Source: Actinomycetota bacterium
GTDB taxonomy: Bacteria > Actinomycetota > Actinomycetes > S36-B12 > CAIYMF01
Assembly (NCBI GenBank): GCA_009697815.1
Contig: WLRQ01000013.1
Location: 1 to 50,066 of the forward strand
Direction of reading: 5' to 3'
DNA: 50,066 nt
Part shown: positions 1 to 8,295 of the stretch, piece after piece
Numbering within the stretch: the first letter of the stretch is position 1
Layout of the letters: each line of letters opens with the position of its first letter
Program-made: the position numbers and the translations under genes
Notes under the pieces: model-generated
Told to the model about the DNA's origin: nothing
Database searches by the model: none
Seen by the model: only the letters and a program-made list of their open reading frames with translations

Positions 1-158
1 GAGGAGTCTGGTCGTGTCGGCAGCCCACGCACGGGATCCCGAGTGACGACGCGTCCGACGAGGGTTCTCACCGGACACTAGTGAGGGCAATGTTACCGAG
101 AGAGACCGAGATCCGCGCACCGGGGCTGATCCGCTCCGAACGCCTGCAAACTCGGCGC

Positions 159-1460
159 TCAGGCTGGCGTGTAGCGCACGGGCAAGGTCTTCAGGCCGGT
201 GACGAAGTTGCCCAACTTCAGGCGCGGCTCGCCCGCGAGTTCAAGTGAGGTGATGCGTGACACCAGCTCGGCATACAGCGCCTTCATCTCGATCTTCGTC
301 ACGTGAAGCCCGAGGCAGATGTGCGGTCCGAAGCTGAAGGACAACTGCGGGTTGGGTTTACGGGTGATATCGAAGCGGTAGGGGTCGGGGAAGACGTCCT
401 CGTCGCGGTTGGCCGACACGAACAGGCACATGATCCGATCCCCGGCTTTGATCTGCTGGCCGTGGAAGTCGACATCCCTGCCGGCGGTACGCATGAAGTG
501 CTTCGCCGGGATCGACCAGCGCAGCGCCTCGTCGACCAGACCCGGGATGAGCGAGGGATCCTGGCGCGCCAGGGCGAGCTGGTCTGGATGGGTTGCGAGC
601 CCGTGGATTCCCCCGGCTATCGCGGAACTCACGGTGTCGTGTCCCGCGAGGGCGATGGAGGAGAGCATGTGGTTCTGCCTCAGCGGGGACATCAACTCGC
701 CGTCCGGCATCCGGCCGTTGACGATCGCACTGCTGAGGTCGTCGATCGGGCAACGCAGCCGCTCGACACGCATGTCCTCGAAATAGTCGTAGAAGTACTG
801 GGCCGACTCCTGCCACAGGCGTGCCAACGTCTCCGGGGACATGTCGGCGTCGCTCTCGCTCACGATGTCCGGGTCGTCTCCCCCGAATGTCTCCTGTGTC
901 ATCTTGTGCATGAGGGCAAAGTCGGACTCGGGTACGGAGATCATCTCCATGACGACCTCGAGCGGGAAGTTCTGCGCCAGGGTCGCTACGGCATCGCACT
1001 CGCCGCCAGCGGCCAAGAACCGATCGACGCTCTTGGTCGCCAACTCTCGGAACCGCGGCTCGTACTTGCGGATCGCCTCGATCGAGAATGCCTCGGCCTG
1101 GGCCGCTCGGTGTCCGCGATGGTCCTCCCCATCCATCGGCGTGAGGTTGTCGATGACCTTGGTGGTGCCACCCAGGATCGAGCGGAGATAGTCGTCGCCC
1201 GCGGTGGTTGTGAGGAAGTGGTTGTTGGGCTCGCTGAGGAAGGTCGCCGCGTCGCGGAGAATCTCCTTGTTGTGCTGGTGCTTGGAGATCAACCACACCC
1301 GGTCGTGGCCCTCGACCTCCACCTGTGCGATCGGTGCGTTCGCCCGCAGCCAATCGCATGCCGGGAAGACCACTCCCTCCATATCGCCATAGCCGCCCGG
1401 AAGCACGATGGCCTCGGCGATCTCCTGAGGTACTGACGTCACGTTAGGCACGCGGGACAC
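159..1460 (-). CDS. cytochrome P450 monooxygenase
   Basis: 433-residue soluble bacterial P450, close to the usual 400-430 residues. All diagnostic motifs are present: the I-helix oxygen-activation motif AGHDT (about 272-276), the K-helix ExxR as EALR (311-314), and the haem loop FSFGPHICLG with the thiolate ligand Cys382. It would use O2 and two electrons to hydroxylate a small lipophilic substrate, which the sequence does not identify. The start is a GTG with AGGAG eight bases upstream. No ferredoxin or ferredoxin reductase gene lies beside it, so electrons must come from partners encoded elsewhere. It is the last gene of the minus-strand stretch at the left edge, and a strong hairpin separates it from hsp20. 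Family assignment is firm; substrate is unknown. Confidence 0.95.
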   Translation of the reverse strand: MSRVPNVTSVPQEIAEAIVLPGGYGDMEGVVFPACDWLRANAPIAQVEVEGHDRVWLISKHQHNKEILRDAATFLSEPNNHFLTTTAGDDYLRSILGGTTKVIDNLTPMDGEDHRGHRAAQAEAFSIEAIRKYEPRFRELATKSVDRFLAAGGECDAVATLAQNFPLEVVMEMISVPESDFALMHKMTQETFGGDDPDIVSESDADMSPETLARLWQESAQYFYDYFEDMRVERLRCPIDDLSSAIVNGRMPDGELMSPLRQNHMLSSIALAGHDTVSSAIAGGIHGLATHPDQLALARQDPSLIPGLVDEALRWSIPAKHFMRTAGRDVDFHGQQIKAGDRIMCLFVSANRDEDVFPDPYRFDITRKPNPQLSFSFGPHICLGLHVTKIEMKALYAELVSRITSLELAGEPRLKLGNFVTGLKTLPVRYTPA

Positions 1461-1586
1461 AGAGATGCTCCTGGGGTCACAGGGTGAGGGTCGCTCTGAC
1501 CGTACCCATGGCGTCGCCCGTTGTGAACACCCGCGGGAGGGAGATCCGGGCGCTCACGAGGTGCTCCAGGACCGGCCGCTGCAGAC

Positions 1587-1615
1587 GGGCCCCCGGGACA
1601 ATTCCCCGGGGGCCC
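1587..1615. terminator. perfect GC-rich hairpin between hsp20 and the P450 gene
   Basis: An 11-bp perfect inverted repeat (GGGCCCCCGGG, 1587-1597, with its complement at 1605-1615) closes a 7-base loop. It lies 35 bp past the end of hsp20, in its direction of reading, and upstream of the P450 gene. No T-tract follows on either strand, so this is an I-shaped actinobacterial-type terminator candidate and not a canonical intrinsic terminator. Confidence 0.55.
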
Positions 1616-1649
1616 GCACTGGGCAGCGGACATCGCCAGATCCAGGACC

Positions 1650-2090
1650 TCAGACGGTGGTCACGGGGATCTTGTGTGCCGCAGGCGGCTCGGCACCGAG
1701 CGGCATGCGCACTTCGAGGATGCCGTGGTCGTACGTGGCCTTGATCTCCTCAGGGCTCACGTGCTCCGGCAGAGACAAGGTCCGCCGGTAGGAGCCGTAG
1801 CGGAACTCCGACCGGTAGCCAGGCTTGCCCACCTCGCCATGGTGTCTCGCCTCTCGGCGCTCGGCCGTCACGATGAGACGTCCGTCGGAGACCGTGATGT
1901 CGACGTCCTTCTCCGGGTCGACACCGGGCACCTCAGCGCGCACGACGAGCGTCTCGCCGTCCACGAACTCCTCCACCCGCATCGCGATAGCCTCGCGATT
2001 CGGGAACTCAACCCCCACACCACCGAACGGCCACGCGGACCAGAGCAGGTCCGGAAGACTCAGCCGATCGCTCTTCACCAACGTCGTCAT
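1650..2090 (-). CDS. Hsp20/alpha-crystallin small heat-shock protein
   Basis: 146-residue ATP-independent holdase. The alpha-crystallin domain spans about residues 38-130. It contains the region reading EVPGVDPEKDVDITV and ends in the conserved GILEVRMP (GxLxVxxP) strand. A short hydrophobic N-terminal arm (LPDLLWSAWPFGG) and a brief C-terminal tail surround it. The IxI/V anchor that docks neighbouring dimers is represented by KIPVTTV at the very end. The start ATG is preceded by GAGGGGG about seven bases upstream. The protein should bind unfolding proteins in the cytoplasm under heat or other stress and pass them to DnaK. A possible small ORF lies 49 bp upstream in the same direction. A strong hairpin follows the stop. 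Confidence 0.93.
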   Translation of the reverse strand: MTTLVKSDRLSLPDLLWSAWPFGGVGVEFPNREAIAMRVEEFVDGETLVVRAEVPGVDPEKDVDITVSDGRLIVTAERREARHHGEVGKPGYRSEFRYGSYRRTLSLPEHVSPEEIKATYDHGILEVRMPLGAEPPAAHKIPVTTV

Positions 2091-2139
2091 GGTCGAAACC
2101 CCCTCACGCTCCTCGACGCGTTCCCGCGGAACGGCTCAC

Positions 2140-2319
2140 TCAACCGTGATAGGCGTGCCGCACGCGGGTGCTTCTCTGCGTCTTGCGGTGCAAGGTCCAG
2201 TGACGGGCCCTGCTCTCCTGCGGTCGCAACGTGCGCGCCAACCTCACCGCGCCGGATCCGGCGACGGCCGGGCGCACCCGAGTGTCGTGCCGCACGTTGG
2301 GCATCCAGTCAGATGTCAT
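2140..2319 (-). CDS. possible small basic protein upstream of hsp20
   Basis: I do not recognise this 59-residue ORF. It starts MTSDWMPN and is very rich in Arg and His, with no hydrophobic segment and no cysteine. The case for it being real rests on the start. GGAGGTGAT, a nine-base match to the anti-Shine-Dalgarno consensus, has its GGAGG core eight bases before the ATG. That is among the best ribosome sites in the window. It runs in the same direction as hsp20 and ends 49 bp before it, so the two may be co-transcribed. High GC readily produces Arg-rich spurious ORFs, so I hold it loosely. Alternatively the ribosome-binding sequence marks a short leader peptide or structured leader controlling hsp20. 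Confidence 0.35.
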   Translation of the reverse strand: MTSDWMPNVRHDTRVRPAVAGSGAVRLARTLRPQESRARHWTLHRKTQRSTRVRHAYHG

Positions 2320-2398
2320 CCTCATCACCTCCCTCCGCACCTTCATTCTCCCACCGGGAGAGCCGTGGGACCCGGTGACGAACGGATGCCGGGCAGGC

Positions 2399-3178
2399 TC
2401 AGCCCCCGACGAACTCGGCCTTTCCGGGGCCGTGCTCGATGAAGGAGTTCATGCCAATCGTGCGGTCCGCCGTGGCGAATAGTGCGGCGAACTGAACACG
2501 CTCGATCTCCAGCCCCGTGCCGAGGTCCACCTCCAGACCACGGTCGATGGCCTCCTTCGCGGCGCGGAGGGCATAGGACGGGCCGGAGGCGAGTCGTCGC
2601 GCCAGGGCCGCCGCCTCGGTGTAGACGTCATCGGGGGCAACCACCATGTCGACGAGGCCGATGCGCAGTGCCTCCTCGGCGCCGACGAAACGGCCGGTGA
2701 AGATGAGTTCCTTGGCCCGGGACGGGCCCACGAGTCGCGGAAGGCGCTGCGTGCCACCGGCACCGGGGATGACACCGAGGAGGATTTCTGGCTGGCCGAG
2801 CTTGGCATTCTCACCGGCCACGCGCAGGTCGCAGCACAGTGCGAGCTCACATCCACCGCCGAGCGCATAGCCGGTGATAGCTGCGATTGTGGGCTTGGGG
2901 ATGTGAGCGACCGCCGTGAAGGAGGCCTGAAGGGAGGCCGAACGATCGACCATCTGCTGGTAGGACCATGCCGCCATCTCCTTGACGTCGGCCCCCGCGG
3001 CGAAAACCTTCGGACCGCCATAGACGACGACGGCGCCGATATCGGAGCGGGCCGTGGCCTCTTGGGCCGCCGCGCGGATCTCGTCCTGCACCTGGGCGGA
3101 CAACGCGTTCATCGGAGGACGGTCGAGCCTGATGGTGCCAACCCCGTCCTCGACCTCGAGACGCACGAACTCACTCAT
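2399..3178 (-). CDS. enoyl-CoA hydratase (crotonase family)
   Basis: 259 residues, the standard crotonase length. Both catalytic glutamates of the hydratase mechanism are visible: Glu111 in GGGCELALCCD and Glu131 in QPEILLGVIPGAGGTQR. Their 20-residue spacing matches Glu144/Glu164 of the rat enzyme. The oxyanion-hole segment FAAGADVKEM is also present. It should hydrate trans-2-enoyl-CoA to L-3-hydroxyacyl-CoA, or run in reverse to supply crotonyl-CoA to the carboxylase/reductase encoded 21 kb away. The start ATG has GGAGG seven bases upstream. It is divergent from glgX across a 216-bp gap. The C-terminus (FIEHGPGKAEF) is the actinobacterial form. Hydratase activity is well supported; chain-length preference is not. 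Confidence 0.93.
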   Translation of the reverse strand: MSEFVRLEVEDGVGTIRLDRPPMNALSAQVQDEIRAAAQEATARSDIGAVVVYGGPKVFAAGADVKEMAAWSYQQMVDRSASLQASFTAVAHIPKPTIAAITGYALGGGCELALCCDLRVAGENAKLGQPEILLGVIPGAGGTQRLPRLVGPSRAKELIFTGRFVGAEEALRIGLVDMVVAPDDVYTEAAALARRLASGPSYALRAAKEAIDRGLEVDLGTGLEIERVQFAALFATADRTIGMNSFIEHGPGKAEFVGG

Positions 3179-3394
3179 GGCAACCTCCTCGGCGCAATGG
3201 CCACGGCGACGCTCCCCCGGTGGGGACGGATCCGGATGAGCCTATCGACGCACTGGGGGCCTGCCCTTCCGGACCCGCACGGCCTGCCAGTAGGACCTTG
3301 TGCCGACACAGCCACGTAGATCAGGGCAGACTCGGCACACCAGCGAAACCGGACACCACGTCCGCAACGACCACACGAGCAGGAGCACACGAGC

Positions 3395-5536
3395 ATGGAA
3401 CCGGACGACCTCGCGTCCGATGCCGTCATTCGCCCTCCCGGGGTCGCCTCGCCCCTCGGTGCCACCTGGACCGCGGAAGGACTCAATCTCGCGGTGCGCG
3501 CACCGTCCGCAACCCTGATCGAGGCCTGCCTGTTCCTCGGGGACCACGAGATCCGCGTGCCACTCGAAGCCCGAAGCCACGGCGTCCACCACGGGTTCAT
3601 TCCCGGCGTCGAGATCGGCACTCGCTATGGGCTCCGCGCCCACGGCCCATGGGATCCGGAGCACGGCCTCCGCTTCAACCCGATGAAGCTACTCGTGGAC
3701 CCCTACGCGCGTGCGATCGACGGCGAGGTCACGTGGTCGGATGCACTGCGACCTGGAAGCGCTGAGTCCGCGAACGTTCCTGATCAGCGCGACAGTGCTG
3801 CGCTGGTGCCCCGTGGGGTCGTCGTCGTCGACGACTTCGACTGGGCCGACGACGAACCACCCGCGACGTCCTGGGCCGAGACGGTCATCTACGAACTACA
3901 CGTGAAGGGCTACACGGCGCTGCACCCCGCCATTCCCGAGCATCTCCGGGGCACCTATGCCGGCCTAGCCCAGCCGGCGGCGATCGACCACTTGGTCTCG
4001 CTCGGTGTCACGGCCGTAGAGCTGCTCCCCGTGCACCACGCCGTCACCGAGCATCCCCTCGCAGAGCGAGGCCTGCGCAACTACTGGGGCTACAGCACCC
4101 TGGGGTACTTCGCCCCCCAAGCCGGATACGCCGCGGACAAGACCCCGGGTGGACAGGTCGGGGAATTCAAGGCGATGGTGAAGGCACTTCATGCCGCGGG
4201 CATCGAGGTCATCCTCGACGTGGTCTACAACCACACGTGTGAGAGCGGAGCGGACGGCCCGTCGCTGATGTTTCGAGGCCTGGGCGAGCGCGATCACTAC
4301 AAGCTCTCGGAGGACGCGAGCTACGTCGACACCACCGGCTGTGGCAACACACTCGACGTGGGAGATCTCGATGTACTGCGGTTGGTCATGGACTCTCTGC
4401 GCTACTGGGTCACCGAGATGCACGTCGACGGGTTCAGGTTTGACCTGGCCACATCGCTCACCCGCGAACGCACCGAGGTCGACGAGCGCTCACCGTTCCT
4501 CGCCGCCGTACACCAGGACCCGATACTGCGCCAGGTCAAGCTGATCGCCGAGCCCTGGGATGTCGGCGACGGCGGCTACCGGCTCGGCATGTTCGGATCC
4601 CCGTGGGCCGAGTGGAACGACGCCTTTCGGGATGATGTTCGTTCCTTCTGGCGCGCGGGGCCGTTCACCCCCGAGGCCCCGGCCGAGCTGGGCTGGCGAC
4701 TCACCGGGTCACAGGACGTCTTCTCGGGCCGGTCGCCAGCAGCCTCGGTGAACTTCGTCACCGCCCACGACGGGTTCACCATGCGCGACCTGGTGTCCTA
4801 CGACCACAAGCACAATGAGGCAAACGCCGAGGACAACCGCGACGGCAGCGACAACAACCGGTCCTGGAACCACGGTGCCGAGGGCGACACCGACGACGCC
4901 GGCATCACGTCAGCTCGACTGAAAACTGCACGTGCGATGCTGGCCACTCTCCTACTGTCGACGGGTACCCCCATGCTCCTCATGGGCGACGAGATCGGGC
5001 ACACCCAGCGCGGCAACAACAACCCCTACTGCCAGGACAACGAGATCTCCTGGCTCACGTGGGATCTCGAAGATTGGCAGCGCGACACCCTCCGATGGAC
5101 CACCGCGCTGCTCAACGTCCGGAGGGCCCATCCCGCATTGCGGCAGACCGAGTTCTTCGACGGCCGGCCGACACCCGACGGCAGGCCTGCCGATCTCGCC
5201 TGGCTACGACCAGACGGCAGCGCGATGACCGACGCCGAGTGGCACGATCCCGGCACCGGCACCCTGGTGATGGCGCTGTCGGGAGAACTGGCGATCCGCG
5301 ACTTCGACGGTCGGCCGCTGCGGGACTCAGCCTTCCTGCTCGTGTTGAACCGCGCCAGCACCGACGTGGACGTGACCTTGCCGCCCACCCCGTATGGCGA
5401 GATCTACCAACGGCTCATCGACACCGACCTGCCTCGGCCCCGGACGAGCGGGCCCGGGGCGCGAGTCGGCAGTGTCACCGCGGTCGCCGCACGCTCGGTG
5501 ACCCTGTTCCGCGTCGAGGCGAGTGTCGGATCGTAA
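3395..5536 (+). CDS. glgX: glycogen debranching enzyme GlgX
   Basis: 713-residue GH13 isoamylase-type debranching enzyme that hydrolyses alpha-1,6 branches in phosphorylase-trimmed glycogen. An N-terminal CBM48-like domain (about 15-110) precedes the (beta/alpha)8 barrel. The four GH13 regions are clear: DVVYNH (275-280), DGFRFDLA with the nucleophile Asp350, AEPWD with the acid/base Glu386, and TAHD (His458, Asp459). The ATG follows AGGAG at a spacing of ten. It converges with glgP, with only 15 bp between the stops. This fits a degradative pair in which GlgP shortens outer chains and GlgX removes the stubs. Actinobacterial homologues are also called TreX when next to treY/treZ, which are absent here. 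Confidence 0.95.
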   Translation: MEPDDLASDAVIRPPGVASPLGATWTAEGLNLAVRAPSATLIEACLFLGDHEIRVPLEARSHGVHHGFIPGVEIGTRYGLRAHGPWDPEHGLRFNPMKLLVDPYARAIDGEVTWSDALRPGSAESANVPDQRDSAALVPRGVVVVDDFDWADDEPPATSWAETVIYELHVKGYTALHPAIPEHLRGTYAGLAQPAAIDHLVSLGVTAVELLPVHHAVTEHPLAERGLRNYWGYSTLGYFAPQAGYAADKTPGGQVGEFKAMVKALHAAGIEVILDVVYNHTCESGADGPSLMFRGLGERDHYKLSEDASYVDTTGCGNTLDVGDLDVLRLVMDSLRYWVTEMHVDGFRFDLATSLTRERTEVDERSPFLAAVHQDPILRQVKLIAEPWDVGDGGYRLGMFGSPWAEWNDAFRDDVRSFWRAGPFTPEAPAELGWRLTGSQDVFSGRSPAASVNFVTAHDGFTMRDLVSYDHKHNEANAEDNRDGSDNNRSWNHGAEGDTDDAGITSARLKTARAMLATLLLSTGTPMLLMGDEIGHTQRGNNNPYCQDNEISWLTWDLEDWQRDTLRWTTALLNVRRAHPALRQTEFFDGRPTPDGRPADLAWLRPDGSAMTDAEWHDPGTGTLVMALSGELAIRDFDGRPLRDSAFLLVLNRASTDVDVTLPPTPYGEIYQRLIDTDLPRPRTSGPGARVGSVTAVAARSVTLFRVEASVGS

Positions 5537-5551
5537 GACGCGATCGGCGGG

Positions 5552-8143
5552 TCAGTCGCTACCCGCACCCGCGGTGGTGGGCAGGACCTGCAGTCCGAGC
5601 TCAGCCGGGTCGCTGAGTCCTGCATGGTCAGGGAGCACGCGCACGGTGTACCCGAAAGGCCCCGTGTCATGGAGGGTCAGCGTGGTCTCGAACCGCCAGC
5701 GATTGCCCTCGTAGGACTCCACAGCGGCAAGGGCCACGAGATCGGGATCGACGATCCGGTCGTTGTGGTCGACCCTGCCACTTGCGAGCTGCACGAGGAC
5801 GTCGTCGACCCCGAGCTCACCGAGGGCTACATAGGCAGTGACCGACAGGGCCGTTCCCCGCTCTGGGGAGTCGCCCACACCCGAAGTCTCGACGTGCTCT
5901 ACGCGAACCCCAGGCCAGGCGGCGCGCACCTGCGCGGCGTAGGCAGCAAGCTCACGCGCGAGCGACGCCTTCGACGCCAGCACTGCCCGCGAGGAGATCG
6001 CCGACGGCGCATAGAGCTTCTGCACGTAGTCACGGACCATGCGCGATGCGAGCACCTTCGGACCAAGGGTCGACAAGGTGTGCTGCAACATCGTGATCCA
6101 CCTGATGGGCAGACCCTCAGAATCGGTGTCGTAGTAGCGCGTCGCGACACTCTTCTCGATCAGGTCATAGAGTGCCGCAGCCTCGAGATCGTCGCGGTGA
6201 TCGGAGTCGACGACGCCGTCGGCCGTGGGGATGGCCCAGCCGTTCTCGCCGTCGAACCACTCATCCCACCAGCCGTCGAGGATCGAGAGATTCAGGCCGC
6301 CGTTCAGCGCGGCCTTCATGCCAGAAGTGCCACAGGCCTCAAGTGGGCGCAGCGGGTTGTTGAGCCACACATCGCAACCGGGATACAGCAGCCGGGCCAT
6401 GCCGATGTCGTAGTCGGGCAGAAAGACGATGCGATGACGAACATCGGCGTCGTCGGCGAACTGCACGAGTTGCTGGATCAGGCGCTTTCCGCCGTCATCG
6501 GCCGGATGCGACTTGCCCGCGATGACCAACTGCACTGGGCGAGTCGGGTGCAGAAGCATGGCCCTGAGTCGCTGCGGGTCGCTGAGCATCAGCGTGAGGC
6601 GCTTGTAGGACGGGACACGGCGGGCGAACCCGATGGTGAGGACGTCCGGGTCAAGCACGCCCTCGACCCAGCCAAGTTCGGCGTCGGAGGCACCCCGCTG
6701 TACCCAAGACGCACGGAGCCGACTGCGGACGTCGCGGACGAGGCGCTCGCGCAGAACGCGCTTGGTGCGCCAGAGGTCAGCGGCCGGGATACCCCTCGCC
6801 GACTCCCAGCCCTCATTCTCCTCGGCTCGATCCTGCCCAACCTGTGCCGCGAGCAAGTCGCGGATCTCGCGCGCGACCCAGGTAGCCGCGTGCACCCCAT
6901 TGGTGATCGACCCGATCGGCACCTCGTCGGTGTCGAAACCCGACCAGAGCCCGGCGAACATGCCTCGGCTCACCGAGCCGTGGAGCAGGCTCACCCCGTT
7001 GGCACGTTGGCCCAGACGCAGGCCCATCACGGCCATGTTGAACACGGTGGGGTCGCCGTCGTCGTAGTCCTCGGCGCCAAGGGCGAGAACCCGTTCTACG
7101 GGCACCCCCGCGACAGCATTGTTTCCACCGAAGTACTGGCTGATGAGGTCGCGGGGGAATCGGTCAATGCCAGCCGGCACAGGAGTGTGCGTGGTGAACA
7201 CGGTGCCTGCGCGGGCAGCCTGAAGTGCCTCGTCGAACGTGAGGTCCTGTGACTGCACGAGCTCGCGAATACGCTCGAGACCCTGGAATCCGGCGTGCCC
7301 CTCATTGGTGTGGAACACCTCCGGTTCCGGCGCACCGGTGATGCGGCAGAAGGCCCGTACCGCGCGAACCCCGCCGACGCCGAGGAGCAGTTCCTGCTGG
7401 AGCCGGTGCTCACCCCCGCCGCCGTAGAGCCGGTCGGTGACCTCACGTTCAGCGGCATCGTTGCCCTCGACATCGGAGTCGAGCATGAGCAGCGGGACGC
7501 GTCCGACATCGGCGCGCCACACATGTGCGCGCAGCGGCCGACCGCCGGGAAGCCCCACCTCGATTACAACCGGTGCGCCGTCGGGCTCACGCAGCAGGGA
7601 CAACGGCAGACCGTCGGGGTCGAGTACGGGATAGGTCTCCTGCTGCCAGCCGTCACGAGAGAGCGACTGACGGAAGTAGCCCGCCCGGTAGAACAGGCCG
7701 ACGCCGATGATCGGAACTCCGAGATCGCTCGCGGACTTCAGGTGGTCGCCCGCGAGGATGCCCAGCCCTCCCGAGTACTGGGGCAGCACCTCGGTGATGC
7801 CGAACTCTGGCGAGAAGTAGGCGATTGAGGTCGGCGCGTCCGCGCCGAGCGACTGGTACCAACGGTCGCCGGTGAGGTAGTGCGTGAGCCCGTCCGCGAT
7901 CCAGCGCACATGCGCGACGAAGTCCGGATCGGCGACCAACTCGGCCCAGCGTTGCGAGGGGACCTCGCCCAAGAGCCGGACGGGGTCATGCCCGACCTCG
8001 TCCCACAGCGCCGGGTCTATGCGGGCGAAGAGATCCTGGGTCTCGGGGTGCCAGGACCACCGAAGATTCGTCACGATCGAGTCGAGTGCCTCGATCGGCT
8101 CAGGGAGGACGGTGCGGACGGTGAATCTTCTAATCGCTCTCAC
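5552..8143 (-). CDS. glgP: alpha-glucan (glycogen) phosphorylase
   Basis: 863-residue GT35 phosphorylase of the short-N-terminus bacterial/archaeal type. It releases glucose-1-phosphate from alpha-1,4-glucan ends. The pyridoxal-phosphate lysine is Lys610 in EACGTSGMKAALNGG. The N-terminal signature (TNLRWSWHPETQDLFARIDP) and the glucan-site region PQYSGGLGILAGDHLK match the family. The start is a GTG. AGGAG ends only one base before it, too close for normal use, while TAGGGT lies about seven bases upstream as a possible -10 element. Leaderless initiation is therefore possible; the alignable N-terminus supports this start. It is divergent from glgE-glgB, the same arrangement as in Mycobacterium tuberculosis (Rv1328 against Rv1327c-Rv1326c). 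Confidence 0.96.
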   Translation of the reverse strand: MRAIRRFTVRTVLPEPIEALDSIVTNLRWSWHPETQDLFARIDPALWDEVGHDPVRLLGEVPSQRWAELVADPDFVAHVRWIADGLTHYLTGDRWYQSLGADAPTSIAYFSPEFGITEVLPQYSGGLGILAGDHLKSASDLGVPIIGVGLFYRAGYFRQSLSRDGWQQETYPVLDPDGLPLSLLREPDGAPVVIEVGLPGGRPLRAHVWRADVGRVPLLMLDSDVEGNDAAEREVTDRLYGGGGEHRLQQELLLGVGGVRAVRAFCRITGAPEPEVFHTNEGHAGFQGLERIRELVQSQDLTFDEALQAARAGTVFTTHTPVPAGIDRFPRDLISQYFGGNNAVAGVPVERVLALGAEDYDDGDPTVFNMAVMGLRLGQRANGVSLLHGSVSRGMFAGLWSGFDTDEVPIGSITNGVHAATWVAREIRDLLAAQVGQDRAEENEGWESARGIPAADLWRTKRVLRERLVRDVRSRLRASWVQRGASDAELGWVEGVLDPDVLTIGFARRVPSYKRLTLMLSDPQRLRAMLLHPTRPVQLVIAGKSHPADDGGKRLIQQLVQFADDADVRHRIVFLPDYDIGMARLLYPGCDVWLNNPLRPLEACGTSGMKAALNGGLNLSILDGWWDEWFDGENGWAIPTADGVVDSDHRDDLEAAALYDLIEKSVATRYYDTDSEGLPIRWITMLQHTLSTLGPKVLASRMVRDYVQKLYAPSAISSRAVLASKASLARELAAYAAQVRAAWPGVRVEHVETSGVGDSPERGTALSVTAYVALGELGVDDVLVQLASGRVDHNDRIVDPDLVALAAVESYEGNRWRFETTLTLHDTGPFGYTVRVLPDHAGLSDPAELGLQVLPTTAGAGSD

Positions 8144-8295
8144 TCTCCTAACCCTAGGCGGCGCAGGGGGACGATGCGGCGCTCGGGCTCGATCGCGAAG
8201 CGGGCCGAGCGCGAACGTGACGCGGGGGCAGGCCGGGCGAGTCCGTGCCTGACATCACGCACGCCATCGGGCCTACCTCGGTACGCTGATCCGCG

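Noticed and set aside
1..158. A possible gene fragment or terminator at the left edge
   Set aside because: Only a 5-bp hairpin (CTCAC/GTGAG, 67-85) was seen after the P450 stop. No open frame with family features was found.
303..1436. 377-residue plus-strand open frame opposite the P450 gene
   Set aside because: The minus strand carries all P450 motifs; the opposite frame has none.
5624..7252. 542-residue open frame on the plus strand inside glgP
   Set aside because: It is antisense to a phosphorylase with intact motifs over its whole length. Long antisense frames are expected at this GC content, and the product shows no domain.
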